Source: Streptomyces laurentii
GTDB taxonomy: Bacteria; Actinomycetota; Actinomycetes; Streptomycetales; Streptomycetaceae
Length of the DNA stretch: 64,000 nt
Direction: 5' to 3'
NCBI GenBank assembly: GCA_002355495.1
Contig: AP017424.1
Location: forward strand, 6,637,501-6,701,500
The notes under the pieces are model-generated. The model searched no databases. It was not told the origin of the DNA and saw nothing but the letters and a program-made list of their open reading frames with translations. Shown in pieces: positions 57,175-64,000 of the stretch; position 1 is the first letter of the stretch, and each line of letters begins with the position of its first letter. The position numbers and the translations under genes were made by a program.

Positions 57175-57245
57175 ACAGTATTGCTGTCTCACCGGCGCTG
57201 TAAAAGACAGCGGGCGTTGTCGGTGCCGACTCGTACGGTGACCCC

Positions 57246-57728
57246 ATGAACGCGATCGCGTACGTACAGGGGGACGCCACCGCGCCGCACGGCAAGGGCG
57301 TCAAGATCGTCGCGCATGTCTGCAACGACCTCGGCGGCTGGGGCAAGGGCTTCGTCCTCGCGCTCTCGCGCCGCTGGCCGGAGCCGGAGGCGGCGTACCG
57401 CCGCTGGCACCGCGAGCGGGCCGGCAACGACTTCGGGCTCGGCGCCGCCCAGTTCGTCCAGGTGACCCCGTATCTGTGGGTGGCCAACATGGTCGGGCAG
57501 CGGGGGATGCGCCGGGGCCGGAGCAGCGGGGTGCCGGTGCGGTACGAGGCGATCGACGCGGCGCTCGGGCTGCTCGCCGACAAGGCGGTGGAGCTGGGCG
57601 CGTCCGTGCACATGCCGCGCATCGGCTGCGGGCTCGCGGGCGGGGAGTGGGCGCGGGTCGAGCCGCTGGTGACGGAGCGGCTGACGGCGCGGGGGATAGC
57701 GGTCACCGTGTACGACTTCGGGGCGTAG
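57246..57728 (+). CDS. Macro-domain protein (ADP-ribose-binding)
   Basis: A 160-residue macro domain. The ADP-ribose-binding motifs are IAYVQGDATAPHGKGVKIVAHVCNDLGGWGKGFVLALSRRWPE and the C-terminal VHMPRIGCGLAGGEWARVEPLV. Members bind or hydrolyse ADP-ribose, ADP-ribosylated protein or DNA, or 1''-phosphate ADP-ribose. No ADP-ribosyltransferase or toxin gene is next to it. It is divergent from the MerR regulator across 77 bp. Confidence 0.94.
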   Translation: MNAIAYVQGDATAPHGKGVKIVAHVCNDLGGWGKGFVLALSRRWPEPEAAYRRWHRERAGNDFGLGAAQFVQVTPYLWVANMVGQRGMRRGRSSGVPVRYEAIDAALGLLADKAVELGASVHMPRIGCGLAGGEWARVEPLVTERLTARGIAVTVYDFGA

Positions 57729-57818
57729 TGGACCACGGGACACCCTGGCGGGGGAGAGGGCGTGGCGGACGCTAGAGTCGTGCGCCTGTTTGCATCAGGG
57801 GAGGGGAGAGGGAGGCGT

Positions 57819-58286
57819 ATGCAGACGCAACTCAGGGAGACGGCAAGGGAGTTGGCCGCCGTCCTGTGGCGGGAGCACACCGTGTACCGCGAGCGCGGCG
57901 GCGGGGTGGTGATCCGGGGCGAGCACGTACGGCGCTGGATCAGCCTCGCGCCGACCGGCGGGCGGGACCAGGCGCTGGTCCGGGCCGGACGGATCCTGGA
58001 CGGCGGGACGACCGCGCCCGCGCGCCTGGAGGCCGTGGTCGACCTGTCCTCCGGCACGGCCGAGCTGGCCGCGGTCTGCCGCCGCCTGCTCGCCGAGACC
58101 GCCGCCGACGCGGCCCCCTCCGCTGCCGCGCCGAAACCCCCGCGCCGGACCCGGCCGCGCTCCGCCGGCCGTACGGCACGCACGCGTGCGGGGCGCCACA
58201 CGGGCCTCGGCTCGTGGGTGGTGCTGCTGTGCGTCGCGGGCGTGGTGGCCCTCTGGGCGTACAGCTACTACGGCACCCTCTACTGA
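57819..58286 (+). CDS. Tail-anchored membrane protein of unknown function
   Basis: A 155-residue protein. Residues 1-100 form a soluble alpha/beta region (LRETARELAAVLWREHTVYRERGGGVVIRGEHVRRWISLAPTGG). A Pro/Arg-rich linker and a single C-terminal hydrophobic helix follow (GLGSWVVLLCVAGVVALWAYSYY), so the N-terminus should face the cytoplasm. No family recognised. GGAGG at 57811-57815 supports the ATG at 57819 over an upstream start at 57762. Confidence 0.7.
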   Translation: MQTQLRETARELAAVLWREHTVYRERGGGVVIRGEHVRRWISLAPTGGRDQALVRAGRILDGGTTAPARLEAVVDLSSGTAELAAVCRRLLAETAADAAPSAAAPKPPRRTRPRSAGRTARTRAGRHTGLGSWVVLLCVAGVVALWAYSYYGTLY

Positions 58287-58375
58287 CGGAGGGGCGGGGA
58301 ACGGGAGCTGGTGCGGGAGCGGGTAGGGGGCCGGGCCGCGCCACCGGGCCCTGGCGGCGCGGTCCGGCCCGGTGA

Positions 58376-59428
58376 TCAGATCCGGGTAGCCAGCGGGACG
58401 GATATCCGCTTCATCCAGCTGCCGGTCGCGAAGTCCCGCGCTTTGATGACGACGCGATCGCGGAACACGTCCACCTGGAGACCCTGGTTGAAGTGACCGG
58501 GGACGGTGATCTCGCCGCCCTGGCCGTTGTCGGCGAAGCCGGTCTGCACCGCACCGGTGTTGATCACCGAGAAGCCGTCGAGGTTGGCGGTGCCCGGCAC
58601 CACCCGGCGCACGTACCAGTCGGACAGGTTCAGGTCCCAGTGGGTGTGGCCGCTGAACAGGAACACGTCGCGGTGCCGCCCGAGGAGACCGAGCAGCCGG
58701 TCGGGCTGGAGATAGTCGCTCGTGTAGATCTTGCTGCGCGTACCGGAGACGGTGTTCGGCAGCGGGTGGTGGGTGATCACCATGACCGGCTTGCGCCGCC
58801 GCTCCCAGTACCGCAGCCGGTCCTCGAGCCACTGGAACTGCGCCTCGCTCATCCACACCTCGTCCCACAGGGACTTGTCGTGGAAGTGCATGTAGCGCTC
58901 GGTGCCGATGGTGAGCACCGGGATCCCGCCGAACGTGGTCTCCGCGTAGGTCCGGGAACGCCCCGCGAAGCGGTAGAAGCTCCGGAAGAGGGAATCCTCG
59001 GTGGTGCCGTTGGGCCAGGTGTCCTGGGCGAGCGTGCTCGGGTCGGACCACTTCGGGACGTAGAACTCGTGGTTGCCGATGGCCCAGGCGACCTCGCGCG
59101 GCTTCGGGCCCCGGTCCAGCGTCTTCTTCACGTCGGCGTACTCGAAGTCGTAGCCGCGCGGGGTGATGTCCCCGGCGACGGCCATGCCGGAGGAGTGCGG
59201 GTTGGACGCCTTGATGTCCGCCAGGGCCTGGGTGAAGTCGCCGAGGTCGCCCTGGATGTCGCTGATGACGTTGAACGTGGTGACGAGCTTGCCACCGCCC
59301 TTGCCGTCGTTGTCGTTGTCGGCGTGACCGCCGCGCGCGGCGGACGGTGCGGCCTCTGCGGGCACCTGGGCGAGTCCACCGAGCATCAGGGCTCCGGCGG
59401 TCGCACCCAGCAGGGATCTGCGTTCCAC
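58376..59428 (-). CDS. Exported metallophosphoesterase (Tat-type signal)
   Basis: A 350-residue calcineurin-like phosphoesterase. The N-terminus carries a twin-arginine signal (MERRSLLGATAGALMLGGLAQVPAEA). The dimetal motifs are in order: NVISDIQGD, AGDITPRG, AIGNHEF, VITHHPLP and FSGHTHWD. Substrates could be phosphodiesters, nucleotides or phosphoproteins outside the cell. The GTG at 59428 follows GAGGAAC at a suitable distance; the frame could extend to 59827 but would lose the signal peptide position. Confidence 0.93.
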   Translation of the reverse strand: MERRSLLGATAGALMLGGLAQVPAEAAPSAARGGHADNDNDGKGGGKLVTTFNVISDIQGDLGDFTQALADIKASNPHSSGMAVAGDITPRGYDFEYADVKKTLDRGPKPREVAWAIGNHEFYVPKWSDPSTLAQDTWPNGTTEDSLFRSFYRFAGRSRTYAETTFGGIPVLTIGTERYMHFHDKSLWDEVWMSEAQFQWLEDRLRYWERRRKPVMVITHHPLPNTVSGTRSKIYTSDYLQPDRLLGLLGRHRDVFLFSGHTHWDLNLSDWYVRRVVPGTANLDGFSVINTGAVQTGFADNGQGGEITVPGHFNQGLQVDVFRDRVVIKARDFATGSWMKRISVPLATRI

Positions 59429-59768
59429 GGACGTTCCTCTCGTCTGTCGCGCGGGGCAGGGGGAGGTCTGCCCCGCGCATGGGGCTAGACCCGTTATGAG
59501 TAAGCGATCAAGCGGGCAGCCAGATGAACGCGCCCCGACATCCCGACGGCCGTCGGCCGTGGTTCTGGTCGCTCGGTCCCGGCCGCTCTCGCTGGGACCG
59601 TCTCGTCCCGCCCGGATCCCGCAAGCGGGGGCGATCCCGTGATGGCAACATCCCGAGGCCTTGGCCGCCGTATGAAACGTGTCAAGAAAAGGCGCCCGGC
59701 TGGATCTTCGTGCCGGTCCTCGAAAGTATCGGCTCAGGCATTGCACATGTGAACAACTGGGGGAGTGG
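59429..59768. other. Intergenic region upstream of the WXG operon
   Basis: This 340-bp gap separates the phosphoesterase start from the small WXG-like frame. It holds promoters for both directions. A short perfect palindrome, CACATGTG (about 59744-59751), and an A-rich stretch (GAAACGTGTCAAGAAAAGG) lie close to the plus-strand start. No other gene seen. Confidence 0.45.
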
Positions 59769-60018
59769 ATGTCGTTCGACCTGGGAGGGACGGCGACCGA
59801 GCGCACCGTTGCCGCGAACGCCGGCACGGGCCCGAACCGCCTCGACCTGTGCGGAGCCGACGATGTGGTCCGATCCGTCAGTTACTGACGTGGGCACGGT
59901 CGCGAGCGAGGCGTACAGGTTCTGCGGAGTCCTCGACCGCTCGGCCGCGTCCCACAAGAAGGACGGCGACATCGTGGGCTCAGCGGTCGTTTCCCGGATC
60001 GACGGACACGTCACCTGA
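59769..60018 (+). pseudogene. Small WXG100-like protein gene, possible frameshift
   Basis: The ATG at 59769, with GGGGGAG just before it, opens MSFDLGGTATERTVAANAGTGPNRLDLCGADDV, which stops at 59888. From about 59866 the next frame continues SDPSVTDVGTVASEAYRFCGVLDRSAASHKKDGDIVGSAVVSRIDGHVT to a TGA at 60016-60018. Joined, the two give about 81 residues, the size of small ESX-type proteins. Its position 12 bp before a large WXG-motif protein fits a T7SS partner gene. The join is inferred and could be wrong. Confidence 0.45.
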
Positions 60019-60030
60019 GGGGTGGAGACT

Positions 60031-62526
60031 GTGGCGCTCGGATTCGACGATGTACTGCACGCCCCACTGGGGAAACTGAAGGAAGCGGTGACGGACTGGT
60101 CTCAGATGGTGTCCAAGCTGGAAATTCTGGCCGAAGACGCGGGCAAGGGAATGAAGGCCAAGTCCGACAGAGCGGACTGGAAGGGAGTGAACGCCGACGT
60201 CACCAGGCCGTTCATCGCCAAGACGGCCAAGGAGTTCGACGATGCGGCGAAAGCCGCGAAGGGTGTCCACAGCGTCCTGGAAGAGGGATACGCGTCCTTT
60301 CAGAGGGCCAAGCAAGCACTCTGGAAGATCGTGGACGAGGAGGCTCCCGCACGGCGGGTCTCGGTCGCGGCGGACGGCACCGTGCGGGCGTCCTCGCCGC
60401 TCGAACAGAGCGTTGACACGGCGGGCAAGCACGATCCGGACTACCAGGTGGCCCTGCGCAAGGAGCGGGCGGACATCGCGTACATCGAAGGCCGGATTCG
60501 ATCCGTCCTCGAAGAGGCCGACGAGGCCGACCGCGACATCACCAAGACACTGCGGGCTAATCTTGGGGACAACCCCCACGACTTCACTTCCCCGGTCTAC
60601 GCTGGCACTGACGAGATGAACGCCGCCCGGGCCGCCGACCTCGCGCGCAAGGGTGACAGGGCGACGGACCAAGAGCTCAAGGAACTTCGAGGGCTTCTCC
60701 ACGATCACTCTCGGTCGCCCGAGTTCGCCACCGCCTTTTACGAGCGGCTAGGCCCCGACCAGAGTGTGAAGTTCTTCGCGGATCTCACTCTGAACGGAGA
60801 GGGGGACAGCAAGGAACGGGCTCAGACGGTCAAGGCCCTGCAGAAGGACCTTGGCCTCGCGCTGGCCACCGCTACCGACGGCGACCACCGCCCCCACCTG
60901 TCGGAGCAGTGGCAGACCGACCTGCGGCGTGTCGGAGCGAGCCTCATCGACGTGGACCCGGGGCGCCGGGCCAACTATCAGCCGTACGGCTACCAGATAC
61001 TCGGCAACATCCTGCGATACGGCGAGTACGACCGGCGATTCCTTACACCGCTTGCCGAACACGCGGCCCAGCTTCAGGCGAACGACCCCGAGATTTGGAA
61101 GCGCAGCGTTCCGCAGAACGAGCCGTACATCGGCATCAACCTCAACCCCGCTGGCGGTGATGGTAGCTCCGGATTCAATGCCATGACCGGAATCCTTGAG
61201 GCGCTCGGGCACAGTCCGGAAGCGGCGAAGGACTTCTTCGACGGCAAGATGACGCCGTACTCCCTGGACGGCCAGAAGATGGACAAGGCGTATTTCGACC
61301 GCGAGGTCACGGGCGGCCTCGGCGTCGAGACCCTCGACAGCTGGAATCTACGTCAGGACGCCGATGGAAACCTTTACCTGAAGGATCTCCAGCCCGACAG
61401 CGGCCTAGGTGGCAAGACGTACGCCGACTACTTCGAGATGTTCACCGACAAGGACTACCCCTGGTTCGACGACCGCTCGGAGACCGGGCCGGCCATCGGC
61501 GACGGCGATGGCGAGGAAGCCTGGGAGAAGGCCGCCGAGAAGGCGAACGACGCGGGTCCGAACGCCCTCGGCCACGCCTTGGAGGCGGCTGTCTCGGGGC
61601 GGGCGTATGACGAGGAGACAAGCCACGCCAAGCCGGTGCCTCACACCGATGACCAAGCGGAGCTGATGCACCGGGTCGTGGAGAAGTTCGGAAACGACCC
61701 AGGCAATGAGCTGATCTCCGTGAAGGGTGAAGGCGAAGAGCAGAAGCGCGGCCCGCTGACCGCGATGAACGACAGTCTCGGCAACATGACGGCCGAGTAC
61801 ATGCGGGACTTCCAGAAGGGCATGGGTGCCTCGCGTATCGAGACCAACGGGTGCGACGCCGACCTCCAGGCGCTCAACGACGGTCAGATCACGCGCTTCC
61901 TGGGAGCCGTCGGAAAGGATCCGGATGCCTACGGCGCCATCGTGAACGCCCAGCAGGCCACGACGACCGACCTGATGAACGGGCTCGCGGACGGATACGT
62001 GGAGGGCGGCAGGAAGGACGACTTCGGCGACGTACGCAAGGACGTGGAGACGTACACCAAGCCGGGAGCGACGATCGCGGGCATTGTGTCCGAGGCGCGG
62101 GCGGAAGCCATGTACGTCGAAAAGACGGCGGGGGACTCCGAGTTCAACGAGGGCCTCAAGGAGGGTACGAAGTGGGCCGACCGCGCCTTCGGAGTCGTCA
62201 GCAAGCCGCTGGAGGCCTCCGGAGTCGGCTCACCGCTGGCCTGGGTCGTCGAGGACATCAAGGAATCCGTCACGAAGAACTATGAGAGGGACACAGGGGA
62301 GGAGGCCGTGACAAGCTCGAGCGAATATCTGGACAAGCAGCGGCAGGCGAGCGCCACGGCCGCGCGCCAGGCCGCCGAACTTGGGGCCAAGGAAGCCGGT
62401 CTGAGCGTGGAGGAACAGCGGAAGTTCGGCGACGACGCCGAGAACGCGGCCAACGCCGGGTACGACGAAGGCCGGGGCCGGCAGAGCGGCTACGTGCCGC
62501 CGGCGAAGAGCGGAGGCGACGGGTGA
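60031..62526 (+). CDS. Large WXG-motif protein (DUF6571-like), putative type VII secretion substrate
   Basis: An 831-residue protein. Residues about 1-110 are helical with a WXG motif (Trp50-Lys51-Gly52 in ADWKGVNADV) like ESX substrates. The middle (AFYERLGPDQSVKFFADLTL, YGYQILGNILRYGEYDRRFLTPLAEHAAQ, GFNAMTGILEALGHSPEAAKDFF) matches DUF6571-like proteins of streptomycetes. No signal peptide, membrane helix or recognisable toxin domain is seen. Codon use is less GC-biased than its neighbours. GTG at 60031 is preferred (GGTGGAG upstream); a GTG at 60022 is in frame. Its stop overlaps the next gene. Confidence 0.88.
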   Translation: MALGFDDVLHAPLGKLKEAVTDWSQMVSKLEILAEDAGKGMKAKSDRADWKGVNADVTRPFIAKTAKEFDDAAKAAKGVHSVLEEGYASFQRAKQALWKIVDEEAPARRVSVAADGTVRASSPLEQSVDTAGKHDPDYQVALRKERADIAYIEGRIRSVLEEADEADRDITKTLRANLGDNPHDFTSPVYAGTDEMNAARAADLARKGDRATDQELKELRGLLHDHSRSPEFATAFYERLGPDQSVKFFADLTLNGEGDSKERAQTVKALQKDLGLALATATDGDHRPHLSEQWQTDLRRVGASLIDVDPGRRANYQPYGYQILGNILRYGEYDRRFLTPLAEHAAQLQANDPEIWKRSVPQNEPYIGINLNPAGGDGSSGFNAMTGILEALGHSPEAAKDFFDGKMTPYSLDGQKMDKAYFDREVTGGLGVETLDSWNLRQDADGNLYLKDLQPDSGLGGKTYADYFEMFTDKDYPWFDDRSETGPAIGDGDGEEAWEKAAEKANDAGPNALGHALEAAVSGRAYDEETSHAKPVPHTDDQAELMHRVVEKFGNDPGNELISVKGEGEEQKRGPLTAMNDSLGNMTAEYMRDFQKGMGASRIETNGCDADLQALNDGQITRFLGAVGKDPDAYGAIVNAQQATTTDLMNGLADGYVEGGRKDDFGDVRKDVETYTKPGATIAGIVSEARAEAMYVEKTAGDSEFNEGLKEGTKWADRAFGVVSKPLEASGVGSPLAWVVEDIKESVTKNYERDTGEEAVTSSSEYLDKQRQASATAARQAAELGAKEAGLSVEEQRKFGDDAENAANAGYDEGRGRQSGYVPPAKSGGDG

Positions 62527-63110
62527 TTGTCCTGCCGCGCTCGCGACGTGCGCGGATGGCCGCCGCCCTGGGGGCCGCGGCGCTTCTGGCGGGTGGCGGG
62601 GTCTGGTGGTGGCTCGCGGGCAGGTCGGAGCCGGAGCCCGTGGCGGTGCCGCCGGAGGTGTGCGGAGGCGCTCTTCCCGCCGGCCGGAGCGTCGCGGCGC
62701 TGCTGCCGGCCGAGGGCGCTCCTTACGCCGAGAGGCTCACGCCGGACTTCACACTGCCGAGCGGATTCTGGTGCGGAGTCACGGCAGGGGGCGTCTACCT
62801 GGACTTCGACTACTGGCGTGACGTCTCCTCGGCGTACGACGAGGAGCTCGCCGAGCAGTCACGGAGCCCCGCCAACGCCCGGATCCGGCGGGGGACGGCA
62901 CACGGCTACGCGAATGAGAGCAAGGCCGTGCTGTTCGTGGACTGTCCTTCTCCGTCCTCGGGCCGCGAGGAAACGCTGAAGGTGCAGGTTCAGACGCGGA
63001 TGCACGTCGTGGCACGCGGCGACCGGCCGGTGGAGGAATTCGAACGGCTGGTGGGAGATGCCGCCCGCTACGTCGCCGCGCAGGTCGGGTGCGCGCCCGT
63101 GGAGGGGTGA
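62523..63110 (+). CDS. Membrane-anchored extracytoplasmic protein, partner of the WXG gene
   Basis: A 195-residue protein of unknown function. A single N-terminal helix (MAAALGAAALLAGGGVWWWLAG, residues 12-33) anchors it, with the rest outside the membrane. No lipobox cysteine. Cysteines at PPEVCGGALPAG, FWCGV, VDCPSPSSG and QVGCAPVEG suggest disulfides. The GTG overlaps the preceding stop (GTGA), so it is coupled to the WXG/DUF6571 gene. An immunity, chaperone or surface-assembly role is possible but unsupported. Confidence 0.82.
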   Translation: MIVLPRSRRARMAAALGAAALLAGGGVWWWLAGRSEPEPVAVPPEVCGGALPAGRSVAALLPAEGAPYAERLTPDFTLPSGFWCGVTAGGVYLDFDYWRDVSSAYDEELAEQSRSPANARIRRGTAHGYANESKAVLFVDCPSPSSGREETLKVQVQTRMHVVARGDRPVEEFERLVGDAARYVAAQVGCAPVEG

Positions 63111-63149
63111 GTGAAGTCGGTCCACGGGGACCCGGTGGGCGCCGACGCG

Positions 63150-63192
63150 GACGAGGCCCTTTCCCGCGTACCTCCGGGGGAAGGACCTCGTC
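63150..63192. terminator. Probable terminator hairpin
   Basis: GACGAGGCCCTTTCC (63150-63164) pairs imperfectly with GGAAGGACCTCGTC (63179-63192), lying between two convergent genes. Confidence 0.5.
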
Positions 63193-63229
63193 GTGCCTGG
63201 TGCTGTGGTGGGGGTGTCAGCCGGTCACG

Positions 63230-64000
63230 TCACTGGCCGGTGACCGGGTAGTGGTCGGACAGGTTGGTGTACGTGTAGTCCTTGCCCCAGCTGCTGACCG
63301 TCCACGGCGCGGTCTGTTCCCGCACCACCGTGTTCGTCCAGCTCGCCGGCCGGGCGTTGCCCGCGCGGTACAGGACGTAGTCGAGGTCCTCGCGCGGGTC
63401 GGTCGGGTAGCGGTCGAGGGCGATCGAGTTGAGCTGGGTGTCGAAGGAGTACGGGTGCCCGTCGCGGGTGTCCGCGCCGGCCAGGCCCGCGTCCGCGAGC
63501 ATCGTCGCGTACTCGGGCGTGCGCGAGTCCACGTTCAGGTCGCCCGCCACGATCACCTGCTCGCCCGCCGGGATGTTCTTGGCGTCGAGGAAGGAGTCGA
63601 CGGCCTTGAACTGGCGGCTGCGCACCTGGGCCGCCTCGCCCGCGCCGCAGCCCGGGTCGGTGGACTGGGTGTGCGTGCCGACCACGTGCACCTTGCTGCC
63701 GCTCACGTCGAGGACCGCGTAGACGAAGCCCTTGTTCGAGAACCAGTCGGAGCCGCAGCCGTCCTTGTACACGAACTGCTCCTTGCGGACCACCGGCCAC
63801 TTGCTGAGCACCGTCACCCCGCCGTCCTCCGGGGTCAGGGCCGAGTAGTTGCCGCCCGTGGCGTCCCAGCCCGACTTCGAGCGGCCGAGGACCGGGGTCT
63901 GGTACGGGTACTGCGCGGCGGCCTTCGCCTTCAGGGCGTCGGACGAGGAGTTGTCGAAGGCTTCCTGGAGCACCACGACGTCCTGGCCCTGGAAGAAGGA
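63230..64000 (-). CDS. Endonuclease/exonuclease/phosphatase-family enzyme, sphingomyelinase-like (5' end beyond window)
   Basis: The C-terminal 256 residues of an EEP-fold phosphodiesterase. The visible blocks are VVVLQEAFDN (catalytic Glu), GTHTQSTDPGCG, VIVAGDLNVDSRTPEYATML (Asp-x-Asn), YSFDTQLNSIALDRYPTDPREDLDYVLYRAG and the final NLSDHYPVTGQ (catalytic Asp-His). The layout matches bacterial neutral sphingomyelinase/phospholipase C relatives, which are secreted. A signal peptide would lie to the right of the window edge. Confidence 0.9.
   Translation of the reverse strand, partial: SFFQGQDVVVLQEAFDNSSSDALKAKAAAQYPYQTPVLGRSKSGWDATGGNYSALTPEDGGVTVLSKWPVVRKEQFVYKDGCGSDWFSNKGFVYAVLDVSGSKVHVVGTHTQSTDPGCGAGEAAQVRSRQFKAVDSFLDAKNIPAGEQVIVAGDLNVDSRTPEYATMLADAGLAGADTRDGHPYSFDTQLNSIALDRYPTDPREDLDYVLYRAGNARPASWTNTVVREQTAPWTVSSWGKDYTYTNLSDHYPVTGQ

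Noticed and set aside
56482..57249. Plus-strand frame opposite the MerR gene
   Set aside because: Low-complexity translation with no domain; antisense shadow.

Overview
The window is a stretch of high-GC actinobacterial chromosome, almost certainly from Streptomyces. Supporting signs are the very high third-position GC, many GTG starts, tight GTGA/ATGA overlaps, and lineage-typical families: an SsgA-like protein, a WhiB-like protein, a WhiJ-type XRE/DUF397 pair with its PF04672 methyltransferase and ATP-binding partner, a class F sortase, a DUF6571-like WXG protein, and separate LigC-like ligase and LigD-like polymerase genes. It contains no rRNA, prophage, CRISPR array or obvious biosynthetic gene cluster. 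One tRNA-Leu(GAG) gene is present.

Layout. 1-2.6 kb holds a small membrane protein, an XRE/MmyB-type regulator, a pterin dehydratase and a methyltransferase. 2.62-4.45 kb is an IS200/IS605-family element (tnpA and tnpB divergent) lodged in the 3' end of a DUF1579-like gene. That gene belongs to a two-gene operon facing a WYL regulator across a perfect 10+10 bp inverted repeat. 6.6-17.1 kb is mixed metabolism and regulation: two AraC-type and one LysR regulator, VOC and SRPBCC proteins, an NmrA-like oxidoreductase, a His-rich methyltransferase, an aldo/keto reductase, an acyl-CoA synthetase and a bile-acid-symporter-like protein. 17.1-21 kb carries fdhD, a KAS III-like enzyme, a secreted protein and a class F sortase. 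The tRNA follows, then two tandem ATP-grasp ligases and a convergent methyltransferase. 24.3-27.4 kb is the WhiJ-like developmental-regulator cluster. 27.5-33.6 kb has a GH4 glycosidase, small enzymes and a large DHA2-type drug exporter with a C-terminal helical/winged-helix-like extension. 34.3-36.5 kb is a divergent ligase/polymerase pair of the bacterial NHEJ type. 36.6-44 kb contains a WhiB protein, an acyl-ACP desaturase, an HxlR/RidA pair, an ABC-F protein, an SsgA-like protein, a CDGSH iron-sulfur protein and a BNR-repeat secreted protein. 44.2-47.3 kb is an amino-acid permease and glutamyl-GABA-hydrolase operon with a divergent FadR-type regulator. 50.4-57.2 kb is a beta-oxidation-like operon (CoA transferase, acyl-CoA dehydrogenase, thiolase, FadJ-like enzyme) with a convergent MerR regulator. 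59.7-63.1 kb looks like a type VII secretion substrate operon. The right edge cuts a secreted endonuclease/sphingomyelinase-like phosphodiesterase.

Main points of interest. (1) The IS insertion can be undone on paper: joining the flanks restores an in-frame C-terminus for the DUF1579-like gene, and the flanks imply the guide and TAM of its TnpB. (2) Two genes about 2 kb apart (RidA-like and ABC-F) each carry a one-base frameshift best explained as GGGG read as GGG, which raises a sequencing-error question. A third, weaker candidate lies just upstream of the WXG gene. (3) There are several clean palindromic operator candidates and short tandem repeats. (4) The tandem ATP-grasp pair and the WXG/DUF6571 operon are the best candidates for poorly described biology. 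All functional calls rest on reading the sequence; no database search was run.
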